Of a stretch of DNA of 64,000 bases, positions 18,567 to 27,747 are shown in pieces. How positions within the stretch are numbered: position 1 is the stretch's first letter; the number at the start of each line of letters is the position of its first letter. The position numbers and the translations under genes were made by a program. Source of the DNA: Coriobacteriia bacterium (GTDB lineage Bacteria; Actinomycetota; Coriobacteriia; Coriobacteriales; Eggerthellaceae); contig JAUNNF010000004.1 in NCBI GenBank assembly GCA_030537355.1, positions 62,001 to 126,000 of the forward strand, given 5' to 3'. Under the pieces are notes generated by a model, which did no database searches, had not been told where the DNA came from, and was given only the letters and a program-made list of their open reading frames with translations.

Positions 18567-19403
18567 TTAAGCCCATTGATCTTCTGCAGGCAATCTGCCG
18601 TTATCCTTAGCAAACATTGCCATATTAGTTGAAATCCAAGTTTCTATTGTACCAGTGTCATAAGCCTGATCGTGTCTTACAACCAGTGCATACATTTCTT
18701 CTTCGGCAAGTACTGCATCCAATGCGTCTGTTAATTGGATTTCTCCACCAACGCCTGGTTTAGTAGTTTTTAGAAGCTCCATAACCCTAGGGCTTAGTAA
18801 ATATCTACCTAATACAGCTTTATTAGAAGGAGCCTCATCTACTGGTGGTTTTTCAACTAGCTTGTCGATTTTCCAAACACCATCACCCAGGTCCTCACCA
18901 GCAATGACGCCAAATCTATCGACTTTTTCCATAGGCACTTCAACAACAGCAATAACGCTTGCACCATTATGTTCGTCAGAAATTTTCTTCATAGCTGGCA
19001 ATACATCATTATCAGGACAAATTACATCGCCTAGCATTACAAAGAAAGCCTCATCGCCTGTCTTAGGTGCAGCCATAAGTACTGCATGGCCTAGGCCTAA
19101 AGCTTCGTCTTGATAAACATATGAAACGTTTAAATCGCCAGCATGTTTAACAACATCATAAGCTGCATCTTTGCCAACTTCTTTTAAGTGAGTAAGAAGT
19201 TTATCATTGCTCGCAAAATGGTTTTCAATAACTTTCTTATCTCTGCTATTAACAATTACAACCTCGTCAGAGCATACTAGCCCTTCTTCCACTGCATATT
19301 GAATTACTGGTTTTTCGGCAACTGGCAACATTTCCTTAGGTTGCTCTTTTGTTGCTGGTAAAAATCTTGTACCAAGCCCTGCTGCTGGAATTACTGCTTT
19401 CAT
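18567..19403 (-). CDS. galU: UTP-glucose-1-phosphate uridylyltransferase
   Basis: 278 residues, the usual GalU length. The nucleotide-binding loop GLGTRFLPATKEQPKEMLPV is at residues about 9-28, followed by KPVIQYAVEE, GLGHAVLMA, MLGDVICPD and DRFGVIAG with KPPVDEAPSNKAVLGRYLL (parts). It makes UDP-glucose from UTP and glucose-1-phosphate for cell-envelope glycans and glycogen-like metabolism; a GlgA-type synthase is encoded at 55225. The ribosome site AAAGGA is 6 bases upstream of ATG 19403 and lies in the 16 bases between it and the 3' end of tRNA-Ala, so the tRNA and galU are probably on one transcript. Confidence 0.95.
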   Translation of the reverse strand: MKAVIPAAGLGTRFLPATKEQPKEMLPVAEKPVIQYAVEEGLVCSDEVVIVNSRDKKVIENHFASNDKLLTHLKEVGKDAAYDVVKHAGDLNVSYVYQDEALGLGHAVLMAAPKTGDEAFFVMLGDVICPDNDVLPAMKKISDEHNGASVIAVVEVPMEKVDRFGVIAGEDLGDGVWKIDKLVEKPPVDEAPSNKAVLGRYLLSPRVMELLKTTKPGVGGEIQLTDALDAVLAEEEMYALVVRHDQAYDTGTIETWISTNMAMFAKDNGRLPAEDQWA

Positions 19404-19419
19404 TCTAAATCCTTTCTTT

Positions 19420-19495
19420 TGGTGGAGATGATGGGGGTCGAACCCACGGCCTCAGCATTGCGAACGCTGCGCTCTCCCAACTGAGCTACATCCCC
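19420..19495 (-). tRNA. tRNA-Ala (anticodon CGC)
   Basis: The reverse complement folds as a full cloverleaf of 76 bases with an encoded CCA end. Acceptor GGGGATG pairs with CATCTCC, the D arm is GCTCAGTTGGGAGAGC, the anticodon stem CAGCG/TGCTG encloses loop TTCGCAA (anticodon CGC, reading GCG alanine codons) and the T loop is GTTCGACCC. It sits 3 bases after the veg stop and 16 bases before galU, inside an operon of protein genes. Confidence 0.97.
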
Positions 19496-19498
19496 AGC

Positions 19499-20032
19499 TT
19501 ACTCTTCAGTATCTTGTTTGGCTTCTTCAGCTTTACGTTTCTCGTCAAACTTTTTGCTGAGCTCCATAACAATTTCTTTGTTTTTGCTAGATCTATTTGT
19601 TGTTCCATTTCTGTTTGCTTCTGCTTTCATACGTTCAGCAAGCATAGCAACCTGAGTTGAATTAAGTCTAATACGTTGCTCTAATGGCTTAGAAGGTCTG
19701 AGACGCTTCTTAACCTTAGGTTGCTTAGAAGGCTCGACAAGTGGAGCATCAGGTTCAATATTAAAAGGTCCAAACATTGGTTTATGATGCTGATATACCT
19801 CAACTACGCCTGTTAAGATGTCTGCATATTGAAATGATTGTTTAGCAACTCTGCCTCGTCTATACTCAAGATCGCAGATAAAAACACTAGGATGTGCTTG
19901 AACTAGCGTTCCTGTATTCTCATTAATACGAGACCTTCCTAAATTAACTCGCACAAATAGCCTCTGACCTATACTTTCTTGCATTTTTGTTCTTATACTT
20001 GAAACAATCTTAGCTTGTTGTTGTAAATCCAT
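19499..20032 (-). CDS. veg: Veg-family protein with long C-terminal extension
   Basis: 177 residues. Residues about 8-80 match the Veg family: a helix (IVSSIRTKMQESIGQRLFVR), GRSRINENTGTLVQAHPSVF and YADILTGVVEVY; in Bacillus veg lies next to ksgA and influences biofilm formation. Veg is normally about 85 residues; here a basic, charged extension follows (KVKKRLRPSKPLEQRIRLNS to KRKAEEAKQDTEE) of unknown use. The frame is open to a GTG at 20071, but I choose ATG 20032 because GAGGGTG is correctly spaced in front of it and the upstream GTG would lie within the -10 box. First gene of the veg-tRNA-galU transcript. Confidence 0.82.
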   Translation of the reverse strand: MDLQQQAKIVSSIRTKMQESIGQRLFVRVNLGRSRINENTGTLVQAHPSVFICDLEYRRGRVAKQSFQYADILTGVVEVYQHHKPMFGPFNIEPDAPLVEPSKQPKVKKRLRPSKPLEQRIRLNSTQVAMLAERMKAEANRNGTTNRSSKNKEIVMELSKKFDEKRKAEEAKQDTEE

Positions 20033-20062
20033 TAAATCACCCTCTAATTCACACGGCGGGCT

Positions 20063-20091
20063 ATTATACACTCCTCAAAATTACTTTTCAA
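20063..20091 (-). promoter_or_regulatory. Consensus promoter of veg
   Basis: On the minus strand TTGAAA (20091-20086), a 17-base spacer and a perfect TATAAT (20068-20063). Transcription would begin near 20056, giving a 24-base leader with a good ribosome site before ATG 20032. It lies immediately after the ksgA 3' region and is the only strong promoter before the veg, tRNA-Ala, galU, methyltransferase-like and kinase genes. Confidence 0.8.
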
Positions 20092-20127
20092 GGGGTAAAT
20101 TAAAATTTTTTGCTATAATTTCGAAAA

Positions 20128-20250
20128 ATGAAGCCGTTTGGAATCAAGAACAAAATTGGATATGCGCTAGGGGAATTTGGGAAGCAATCTCAAAAAACTG
20201 ATGTGGCGTTAAACTTTCTGCTCGTAGGGACATGTCAATATTGCAATTAG
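20128..20250 (+). other. Possible remnant of a GPH-type sugar transporter start
   Basis: On the plus strand, antisense to the 3' end of ksgA, an ATG at 20128 opens MKPFGIKNKIGYALGEFGKQ before the reading becomes meaningless and stops at 20250. This string closely resembles the conserved first residues of GPH/MelB-type sugar symporters (pattern K-x-KIGYxxGxFG). A TATAAT (20114-20119) lies 8 bases upstream. Only about 18 codons look transporter-like, so it is at most a decayed or truncated gene start; chance resemblance remains possible. Confidence 0.35.
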
Positions 20251-20956
20251 TAAAAGCTTCTTTATATTTATCGTAAACATCAGCGAGCTTTAAATTGTTT
20301 TCTATAGTTTTGCGTCTATGAGCAAAACATATATCAACAAGATCACAATATTCTATAGGGGCATCTCCAATTCTGTCTAGTTTAATTACTGTACTGTCAA
20401 CATGCGGAGCTGGCATAAAGCAATCTGGGCTTACACCAAAAGAACCTACTGACTTTGCATAAAAGGCAAGCTTGACTGTAAAAGCTCCATAATTTTTTGT
20501 ATTAGGTTTTGCCAAAATTCTATCAGCTATCTCTTTTTGAACCATTACAATCTCGCTATCTAAATTTTTATTTTGTTGAAAATAAGTAATCATCAATGGA
20601 GCGGCTATATTATATGGAAGATTAGAAATCAACATTTTCCCTTCTGGAATTATTTTGAGTGCATCACCCTCTAATACCTCAACTTCAGGTAATGTTTCAT
20701 TTAAAACTTCAACAAGTCTAGAGTCTCTCTCAATGGCTATTACTTTTGCACCAGCATCTAATAAGGCACGTGTTAATGTTCCAATACCTGGGCCTACTTC
20801 AATTACTTCGTCGCCTGGTTCTATACGAGATAAATTAATAATCTTATTTAAAACTAGTTGATTAACCAAGAAATTCTGCCCCAACGAATATTTAGCTTTA
20901 AGGTCATATTTTTTTAGAAAATTTTGCGTAGCTTTTGGGGTAGCTAAGGTCTCCAC
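20144..20956 (-). CDS. ksgA: 16S rRNA dimethyladenosine transferase
   Basis: 270 residues. The N-terminus YDLKAKYSLGQNFLVN and the SAM-binding motif VIEVGPGIGTLTRALLDAGA (about residues 52-71) are followed by AIERDSRL, the catalytic ISNLPYNIAAPLMI (NLPY) and FMPAPHVDSTV, with the RNA-binding CFAHRRKTIENNLK. The enzyme dimethylates two adjacent adenines near the 3' end of 16S rRNA. Its start overlaps the tatD stop by 13 bases. The last dozen residues (QIPLAHIQFCS) are not conserved and are antisense to the transporter-like string, so the 3' end may be rearranged. Confidence 0.95.
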   Translation of the reverse strand: METLATPKATQNFLKKYDLKAKYSLGQNFLVNQLVLNKIINLSRIEPGDEVIEVGPGIGTLTRALLDAGAKVIAIERDSRLVEVLNETLPEVEVLEGDALKIIPEGKMLISNLPYNIAAPLMITYFQQNKNLDSEIVMVQKEIADRILAKPNTKNYGAFTVKLAFYAKSVGSFGVSPDCFMPAPHVDSTVIKLDRIGDAPIEYCDLVDICFAHRRKTIENNLKLADVYDKYKEAFTNCNIDMSLRAESLTPHQFFEIASQIPLAHIQFCS

Positions 20957-21837
20957 AATAACCTCCTTGCATTGTCCATTAATTGATTCAGATCTCTTCC
21001 TAAAAAGTTTGCAGTAAATATAACATAATCAGGATAACACACATCGCCTCGTAATGGTTCGGGAGCCATAAATGGTGCATCTGTTTCCGTAACTAATTTA
21101 TCTTCAGGAATATATTTTAAAGCTTCCCTTACGTTATCACTTTTTTTAAATGTAACAGGACCTCCAAGCGCAATATAACAACCAGCGTCAACCCATGGTT
21201 TAAGCTCTTCAGGACCTAAGTTAAAACAATGAAGAAGAGTTCCATATTTACTAAATTTAATGTTGTCGAGAGCTACATCATGAGCTTCTCTTATATGCAA
21301 GGAAACTGGAAGTTTTGCTTCTTCAGCAATTTTTAATTGTTTCTTAAAAACTTCAATTTGTACTTCTCTTGGACTTAAATCATAATGAAAGTCTAAACCT
21401 ATCTCGCCTACAGCTACACATTTAGGATTTTTAATTAATTCGTAAATATCATCATTAAAGTCTTTTGCATAATGAGGATGACAACCAATTATGTACCTAA
21501 GTTCAGGGATTTTGGGGTCATCACAAATAGAGTTTTTGTCTTGACAATAATCATCTAAATTTTCTAATACTTTAGGTAGTTCGCTCTTTGCTTTATCATA
21601 AGCTTCTTCTACAATATCTATACCGGCCTGACCATCATCAACAGAATCAATTACGCAACATACAAAAGTTACGTTATGAAGAGCGCATCTGATAAATGCC
21701 CATGCCGGATCTTCTAACATTTCTAGATGACAATGTGTATCTGCGACAGGTCCTAATTTAGGTGCAGAAACAAGGCGATATTTACCGTGCTTACGTCTCT
21801 GGTAAAAGTCAACAGTATTACTCGACGTTAAAGTCAA
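20944..21837 (-). CDS. tatD: TatD-family metal-dependent hydrolase
   Basis: 297 residues. Metal-binding motifs are ADTHCHLEM near residue 33, VAVGEIGLDFHYDLS, LHIREAHDVAL and a terminal ETDAPFMAPEPLRGD. TatD proteins are magnesium-dependent exonucleases/deoxyribonucleases or uncharacterised hydrolases. The N-terminus is about 30 residues longer than usual (RRKHGKYRLVSAPKLGPV) and the HCH motif comes correspondingly late. It overlaps metG by 20 bases and ksgA by 13, the common metG-tatD-ksgA order. Confidence 0.92.
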   Translation of the reverse strand: MTLTSSNTVDFYQRRKHGKYRLVSAPKLGPVADTHCHLEMLEDPAWAFIRCALHNVTFVCCVIDSVDDGQAGIDIVEEAYDKAKSELPKVLENLDDYCQDKNSICDDPKIPELRYIIGCHPHYAKDFNDDIYELIKNPKCVAVGEIGLDFHYDLSPREVQIEVFKKQLKIAEEAKLPVSLHIREAHDVALDNIKFSKYGTLLHCFNLGPEELKPWVDAGCYIALGGPVTFKKSDNVREALKYIPEDKLVTETDAPFMAPEPLRGDVCYPDYVIFTANFLGRDLNQLMDNARRLLWRP

Positions 21838-23353
21838 TCTCGTCCTCTTTTAATCGTGGAAATAAGGGCTCACACATATCAATTTGAGTTCCTGGCTCAA
21901 GTTCTCCCCAACTTGTGTTAATACTAGTAGCATCTACCTTAAGCGATTTGAGTACTATCTCAGATGTTTCAGGCATAAATGGTAACATATAAAGAGCGAT
22001 CACACGAATAGACTCTAACATGTTGTACATAACCTGGCTAAGTTCTTCGTTTTTGCCTTCTTTAGCGAGAGTCCATGGAGCACTCTCCTCTACATAATGG
22101 TTAACACGCTCTGCAAGAGCTAGTACTTCTTTTATAGCAGCGGTAAAATCAACCTTATCCATAGCTTCATTATATTTTTCGTAAAGTCCATCTACGATAT
22201 CCTTCATAGGACTATCATCAGATTTAGCTGGAACCTTACCATCAAAGTATTTATTTGTCATGTTAAAAACGCGGGAAACAAGGTTGCCCCATGTGTTAGC
22301 AAGGTCAGCATTGTAGACCTGAATCATACGTTCAAGAGAAATTGACCCATCTACGCCAAATTGAACATCACTCATAAAGTAATATCTATAAGCATCAAGA
22401 CCAAATACTCTAACCATATCTTCAGGTTTTACAGCATTGCCTTTAGACTTGCTCATTTTTTCGCCTTTAGTTAAAAGAAAACCATGACCAAAAATGCATT
22501 TAGGTTGAGGAAGTCCTGCTGCCATAAGCATTGCTGGCCAAATAACACAGTGGAATCTGATAATGTCCTTACCAACAAAGTGGTACTGCATAGGCCAACA
22601 TTCATTAAACTCCTTCTCGTTGTCAGGATACCCAATACCAGTCAAATAAGCCAAAAGCGCATCAGCCCAAACATAAGCTACGTGACCATCATCAAAAGGA
22701 AGTGGCACTCCCCAATCGAATGTCGAACGCGATATCGACAAATCTTTAAGCCCACTCTTAACAAAAGAGACGACCTCATTGCGCCTAATTTCAGGACGAA
22801 TAAAATCTGGGTGTTTTTCATAATAATCTAGAAGTTTATCCTGGAACTCAGATAATTTAAAGAACCAGTTTTCCTCGCCAGTAGACTCTTGTACTGGACG
22901 TCCACATTCAGGACATACATACAATCCATCCTCGTTTTTATCTAAGTCAGACTCAGCATAATATGTCTCTTCGTGAACGCAATACCAGCCTTCATAAGCA
23001 CCTTTATATAAATATCCTTTATCATATAAGTCTTGCCAGAATTTTTGTACAGAACGAGTTTGACGCTCTTCAGTAGTTCTAACAAAGTCAGTATAAGTAA
23101 TTTTTAGCCTGTCCCACTCATCACGGAATGCTGGCTCCATGCTATCACACCATTCCTGAGGGTTCATGTCATGCTCTTTAGCAGTATCAGCAACCTTTTG
23201 ACCATGCTCATCCATACCAGTTACAAATGCTACCTTGTTGCCGTTCATTCTCTGATAACGTGCTACACAGTCAGCAGCAATGGTAGTGTAAGCTGTGCCT
23301 AAGTGTGGAGCAGCATTTACATAATAAATTGGTGTCGTAAAAGCATAGGTCAT
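21818..23353 (-). CDS. metG: Methionine-tRNA ligase
   Basis: 511 residues, class I synthetase. The HIGH-type motif is YYVNAAPHLGTAYTTIAADC, the zinc knuckle includes VCPECGRPV near residue 144, the WADALLAYLTG block is present, and the KMSKS loop is LTKGEKMSKSKGNAV near residue 300. It charges tRNA-Met. The length fits the short form without a C-terminal tRNA-binding dimerisation domain. ATG 23353 overlaps the rluD stop by 4 bases. Confidence 0.96.
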   Translation of the reverse strand: MTYAFTTPIYYVNAAPHLGTAYTTIAADCVARYQRMNGNKVAFVTGMDEHGQKVADTAKEHDMNPQEWCDSMEPAFRDEWDRLKITYTDFVRTTEERQTRSVQKFWQDLYDKGYLYKGAYEGWYCVHEETYYAESDLDKNEDGLYVCPECGRPVQESTGEENWFFKLSEFQDKLLDYYEKHPDFIRPEIRRNEVVSFVKSGLKDLSISRSTFDWGVPLPFDDGHVAYVWADALLAYLTGIGYPDNEKEFNECWPMQYHFVGKDIIRFHCVIWPAMLMAAGLPQPKCIFGHGFLLTKGEKMSKSKGNAVKPEDMVRVFGLDAYRYYFMSDVQFGVDGSISLERMIQVYNADLANTWGNLVSRVFNMTNKYFDGKVPAKSDDSPMKDIVDGLYEKYNEAMDKVDFTAAIKEVLALAERVNHYVEESAPWTLAKEGKNEELSQVMYNMLESIRVIALYMLPFMPETSEIVLKSLKVDATSINTSWGELEPGTQIDMCEPLFPRLKEDEIDFNVE

Positions 23354-24234
23354 AATATCTCCTTTAAATCTTGCGGTAGCTCATCCTTGAACTCCATATA
23401 CTCACCCGTAATTGGATGATTAAATCCTAACACATAACAATGTAAAAATTGTCTTTTAATATCGTCTTTAAAACTTGAATATAGAGGATCACCTACAACA
23501 GGATGTCCAATAAATTCCATATGAGCTCTTATTTGATGTGTTCGTCCTGTATGTAACTTACAATCAAGTAATGTTGTGTCATTATATCTTTCAATTACTT
23601 TAAAAGTTGTAATTGCATCCTTGGCTGCAGCGTCATCCCTAACAATCATTTTAGGACGCCCTTTAACGCTTCTGAGAAGTGGCGCATCAATCTTACCAGT
23701 ATCAGGCTTTACAACTCCATGAACTAGGGCTAGATAATGTCTGTTTGGTTTATGTTCCTTCATGTCTGCCATTAGCTTCTCGCCAGCTTGCATAGTTTTA
23801 GCAGCAACAAGTAGTCCTGATGTGTCACCATCGAGCCGGTGCACTATGCCAGCTCTAGTCTTGTCTCCTTGAAGGTCTGGAAGCTCCCCACAATGATAAA
23901 GCAAGGCATTAACTAAAGTATGCGTTTCATGTCCAGTCGATGGGTGGCAAACAAGGCCTGCTTGTTTTGAAATTACAATGATATCATCATCTTCATATCT
24001 GATATCTAATGGAATTTTCTCAGGACCAAAAACTTCTTCAGGAGCAGGCTCGAAATCAATTATGTCACCAGATTTTAGCTTATAATTCTTATTTACAGAT
24101 TTTCCGTTAACTGTAATTTTATCTAAAAATTTGGTTGCTTGAGAACGAGACTTATAAGCGCCAATATCTGCTAAGTACGCATCTAATCGAACGTTATCTT
24201 TAGAGCACGTTTTTTTCAAGTAGCTTATCTCCAT
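23350..24234 (-). CDS. rluD: RluD-type 23S rRNA pseudouridine synthase
   Basis: About 294 residues. An S4-like RNA-binding segment ([20 protein letters not shown], then [18 protein letters not shown]) is followed by the catalytic motif [12 protein letters not shown] and the late motifs [12 protein letters not shown] and [11 protein letters not shown]. The family isomerises uridines in 23S rRNA. The start is uncertain: the frame extends to a TTG at 24255, ATGs lie at 24240 and 24234, and a TTG at 24222 has GGAG 9 bases upstream. I use ATG 24234, still overlapping trpB by 35 bases. Confidence 0.92.
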   Translation of the reverse strand: MEISYLKKTCSKDNVRLDAYLADIGAYKSRSQATKFLDKITVNGKSVNKNYKLKSGDIIDFEPAPEEVFGPEKIPLDIRYEDDDIIVISKQAGLVCHPSTGHETHTLVNALLYHCGELPDLQGDKTRAGIVHRLDGDTSGLLVAAKTMQAGEKLMADMKEHKPNRHYLALVHGVVKPDTGKIDAPLLRSVKGRPKMIVRDDAAAKDAITTFKVIERYNDTTLLDCKLHTGRTHQIRAHMEFIGHPVVGDPLYSSFKDDIKRQFLHCYVLGFNHPITGEYMEFKDELPQDLKEIL

Positions 24235-25465
24235 TGCCATATTCTCTATTGACAAAATCTATGTCTTTATCGCCTCTGCCACTCAAATTAACGAGTATGG
24301 AGCCTGTTTTCTCTTGTTTGGCATACTTAATAGCGTAAGCTACAGCATGAGCGCTTTCAACAGCTGGAATAATGCCCTCTAATTTAGACAATAAGAAGAA
24401 AGCTGTCATGGCTTCCTCGTCAGTAACGTAATCATATGTTACTCTTCCCTTATCACGCAGATATGCATGTTCAGGACCAACACCAGGATAATCAAGACCT
24501 GGAGCTATAGAATATACAGGTTGAGCTTCTCCTTTATCGTCAATTTGAACAATACTCTTAAAACCGTGGAGTATACCTTCAGATCCAAATTCCATGGATG
24601 CAGCATTATCACCAACGGCCTTACCTCTTCCCATTGGTTCAACACCAACAATATTAACTGGCTGATCTAAAAAAGGAATGAACATACCAATTGAATTTGA
24701 TCCTCCTCCAATACATGCACAAACAGTATCAGGAAGAAGTCCAGTTGTTGACTTAAACTGCTCTAGAGCTTCAGCACCAACAACTGCTTGAAAATCCCTG
24801 ACAATTAATGGAAATGGATGAGGTCCAACAACAGAACCTATACAATAAATGCAATCCTTATATTCCTTAGAATAAGCATCGAAAGCAGCATCCACGGCTT
24901 CTTTTAAAGTTTTTTGACCATGAGTCACAGGAATTACTTTAGTACCTAGCATCTCCATTCTAATAACGTTAGGATGTTGCTTTTCAATATCAACTTCACC
25001 CATATAGACATCGCATTCAAGACCAAAGAAGGCTGCGGCAGTAGCTAGTGCTACACCATGAGATCCAGCCCCTGTCTCAGCAATTATTTTCTTTTTACCC
25101 ATATATTTAGCAAGCAGAGCCTCACCCATGCAATGATTTAATTTATGAGCTCCTGTGTGATTTAAATCTTCCCTTTTCAAATAAATTTGACATGAACCAA
25201 ACTTATTTGATAAGTTTTTACAATGAGTTAGAGGCGTAGGCCGACCTTGAAATTCTCTGCGTATACGTCTTAATTCAGAAATAAATTCTGCGCTATGAGC
25301 AATTTTTTGATAGGCCTCAGTAATCTCAGCAAAAGCTGGCTTTAATTTATCTGGAATGTATGCACCACCATAATTGCCATAATATCCATTTTTATCTGGC
25401 ATTAACTTTTCGTGATTAACAAAATCCATATAGTTTTCTGAATTATGAAAATCTTTAATTGTCAT
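24200..25465 (-). CDS. trpB: Tryptophan synthase beta chain (no trpA nearby)
   Basis: 421 residues, TrpB1 type. Key features: [15 protein letters not shown] near the N-terminus, [13 protein letters not shown], the PLP lysine in [34 protein letters not shown], the phosphate-binding loop [12 protein letters not shown], and GRGDKD near the end. It condenses indole with serine, normally with TrpA supplying indole. No trpA or other trp gene is in the window, so it may salvage external indole or pair with a distant TrpA. It sits between lspA and rluD, overlapping both, an unusual place for this gene. Confidence 0.93.
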   Translation of the reverse strand: MTIKDFHNSENYMDFVNHEKLMPDKNGYYGNYGGAYIPDKLKPAFAEITEAYQKIAHSAEFISELRRIRREFQGRPTPLTHCKNLSNKFGSCQIYLKREDLNHTGAHKLNHCMGEALLAKYMGKKKIIAETGAGSHGVALATAAAFFGLECDVYMGEVDIEKQHPNVIRMEMLGTKVIPVTHGQKTLKEAVDAAFDAYSKEYKDCIYCIGSVVGPHPFPLIVRDFQAVVGAEALEQFKSTTGLLPDTVCACIGGGSNSIGMFIPFLDQPVNIVGVEPMGRGKAVGDNAASMEFGSEGILHGFKSIVQIDDKGEAQPVYSIAPGLDYPGVGPEHAYLRDKGRVTYDYVTDEEAMTAFFLLSKLEGIIPAVESAHAVAYAIKYAKQEKTGSILVNLSGRGDKDIDFVNREYGNGDKLLEKNVL

Positions 25466-25934
25466 GATTTCTCTCTTTCTTCAACAATGCTATTATAAGC
25501 AATATTATGCCACATGTAACACCAATATCAGCGATATTAAATACTGGAAAACTAATAAAATCAAAACATATAAAATCTGTAACGTATTTATTTACGAGTC
25601 TATCGATGGCATTACCAATACCGCCAGCACAAATAAGGGCAATAGATACCGTATGAAGAATATTAACCTTATCTTTATTTAGTACATAAAGCACAATAAA
25701 TAGAACAGCTATAAGTATTGAAAACCCAGCGAGAAAATAAGTTGCATCACCAAGCAACCCAAATGCACCACCAGTATTATGCACTAAAGTAAAATGGAAA
25801 ATACCTAAGAAACTATCCGTAATTTTTTGACCGATAAAGAACTCACCAGAATCAAAATAAATTTTGGTAAGCCTATCAAACAATAACCATATTACAAAAA
25901 TAGTAGCGAGATAAATGTATTTCTTATTCTTCAT
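25455..25934 (-). CDS. lspA: Lipoprotein signal peptidase II
   Basis: 159 residues with four membrane helices. The two aspartic-protease motifs are present: [12 protein letters not shown] near residue 55 and [21 protein letters not shown] near residue 105-125. It cuts prolipoproteins after diacylglyceryl transfer; lipoprotein-like products in this window include those at 38259 and 48458. In many bacteria lspA follows ileS directly; here mtlA lies between them. It overlaps mtlA and trpB by 11 bases each. Confidence 0.95.
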   Translation of the reverse strand: MKNKKYIYLATIFVIWLLFDRLTKIYFDSGEFFIGQKITDSFLGIFHFTLVHNTGGAFGLLGDATYFLAGFSILIAVLFIVLYVLNKDKVNILHTVSIALICAGGIGNAIDRLVNKYVTDFICFDFISFPVFNIADIGVTCGIILLIIALLKKERNHDN

Positions 25935-27747
25935 TAAAAATCTTTAATACATCGTCTACGTCTTTTGTAGTCTTGAGCGTCTCAATTGTGTCAGGATCGT
26001 CTAATTGTTCAGAAATTTTAGCGAGTAGGTCTAGATGCTCGTCTCCTTGTCCGCAAATTCCAAACAAGAGATAAGCTTTCTCGTCTCCATAAGGTACACC
26101 TTGAGGAACCTGAATAAACACAATGCCCGCTTTTCTTACATGTGATCTTGCTTCATTGGTACCATGAGGAATAGCAATGCCCATACCCATATATGTTGAT
26201 GCGACCTTTTCACGCTCAAACAAAGCTTCCGCATATACAGCATCAGCGAGTCCTGCTAAGAACATCTCAAAACCCATTAGCTCTAAAATTTCTTTTTGCG
26301 TATTTGCAACAACGCCTAAATGCACACAATCAGCAGTCAATTTCAGATCAGAATTAGCTGTCTCTTCAACAGCTTCAGCATCATCTGCGTCCCCTTTGAT
26401 TAACTGTTCATAAAGACTATCCAGAGCAGGATCATCCAAAAAATTACCAATAGTTACAAGCTGAGCTTGTGGGGCACTGCTTGCAGCTCGATCTTTCAAT
26501 GTCGTTTGACAAACAACAATGTTTGCATCTTCTGGTACAGAGTCAACAGAAGAATGAACAACTTTAATATCTGGTCTTTCAGTCTTTAATCTCTTCTTAA
26601 ATTTTGTAGCACCCATAGCAGAAGAACCCATTCCTGCGTCACAAGCGAAAACTACCTTAGATACCTTACCTGTAATACCTTTACTCTCGGCCTTCATGGC
26701 ATCTTTCTGAGCTGTTGCTTCTTCTATACTTTTACCCTTTGTTAATTTTAAAATTGGTGAGGAAATAACAAAAGATACCGCCGCAGCAATAGCAACACCT
26801 ATAGCAGATACCCAAATAGTGTCTCTTGGTGACATCATTATAAAGGATATAATTGACCCAGGCGACGCCGGCCCCATGAGACCTGCATCCATAAAACTAA
26901 ACCATATAAGAGCACAAAAATTACCAACAATAGGCCCAATAATTACAGCTGGCCTAGATAAAATATATGGGAAATAAATCTCGTGAATACCACCAAAGAA
27001 ATGAATAATTACCGCCCCTGGCGCACTACGTTTTGCACTTTTATCTGGAGAGAATGCCCAGAATGCAAGCAAGACGCCCAAACCTGGACCTGGATTAGAC
27101 TCAATCATAAACATGATTGATTTACCAGTATTGGCAACATCATCTGCACCTAGTGGTGTAAAAATGCCATGATTGATAGCGTTATTCAAAAACAAAACTT
27201 TTGCTGGCTCTAAAAATATCGCTACAAAGGGTAACAAACTATGTTCTATTAAAAAAGATACTCCTGTAGCTAAAACGCTTAATATTGCATCCATAACAGG
27301 GGCTATTGCATAGTATCCTATAATGCAGAGGATTAAACCTAAAATACCAGCAGAGAAATTATTGATTAGCATCTCAAAACCAGCTGGCATATGTTTTTCC
27401 ATAAATTGATCGAATTTTTTAATAAGCCAACCAGAGAATGGTCCAACTATCATAGCTGCCATAAGCATCGTAGTTTCAGGTTTGCCACATATAACACCAA
27501 CAATGGCAATGGCACCGACCAGCGAGCCTCGTAAGCCCCCAACCATATAACCACCCTGGAATGCAATAAGTACTGGCAGCAAATAAGTTAAAATTACAGG
27601 TACTATAGCATAGAGATTTTCATTTGGAAACCAACCACCCGGAGTTAAGAACATAGCTGTCATTAAGCCCCATGCAATGAACACACCAATCAGAGGCATA
27701 ATCATTGCAGATAAAAATTTTCCAACTTTTTGTGCTGCAGCTTTCAT
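25924..27747 (-). CDS. mtlA: Mannitol-type PTS permease EIICBA
   Basis: 607 residues, a three-domain PTS permease. Residues 1 to about 340 are the membrane EIIC domain (LNNAINHGIFTPLG, HFFGGIHEIYFPYIL, NPGPGLGVLLA). Residues about 362-450 are EIIB with the phosphocysteine in VVFACDAGMGSSAMGA. Residues about 465-607 are EIIA with the phosphohistidine in GIAIPHGTNEAR. This order is that of MtlA, which imports and phosphorylates mannitol. No mtlD, mtlR or other sugar gene is adjacent; it is inserted between ileS and lspA with a 1-base and an 11-base overlap, so it should be expressed with housekeeping genes. Confidence 0.93.
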   Translation of the reverse strand: MKAAAQKVGKFLSAMIMPLIGVFIAWGLMTAMFLTPGGWFPNENLYAIVPVILTYLLPVLIAFQGGYMVGGLRGSLVGAIAIVGVICGKPETTMLMAAMIVGPFSGWLIKKFDQFMEKHMPAGFEMLINNFSAGILGLILCIIGYYAIAPVMDAILSVLATGVSFLIEHSLLPFVAIFLEPAKVLFLNNAINHGIFTPLGADDVANTGKSIMFMIESNPGPGLGVLLAFWAFSPDKSAKRSAPGAVIIHFFGGIHEIYFPYILSRPAVIIGPIVGNFCALIWFSFMDAGLMGPASPGSIISFIMMSPRDTIWVSAIGVAIAAAVSFVISSPILKLTKGKSIEEATAQKDAMKAESKGITGKVSKVVFACDAGMGSSAMGATKFKKRLKTERPDIKVVHSSVDSVPEDANIVVCQTTLKDRAASSAPQAQLVTIGNFLDDPALDSLYEQLIKGDADDAEAVEETANSDLKLTADCVHLGVVANTQKEILELMGFEMFLAGLADAVYAEALFEREKVASTYMGMGIAIPHGTNEARSHVRKAGIVFIQVPQGVPYGDEKAYLLFGICGQGDEHLDLLAKISEQLDDPDTIETLKTTKDVDDVLKIFNEE

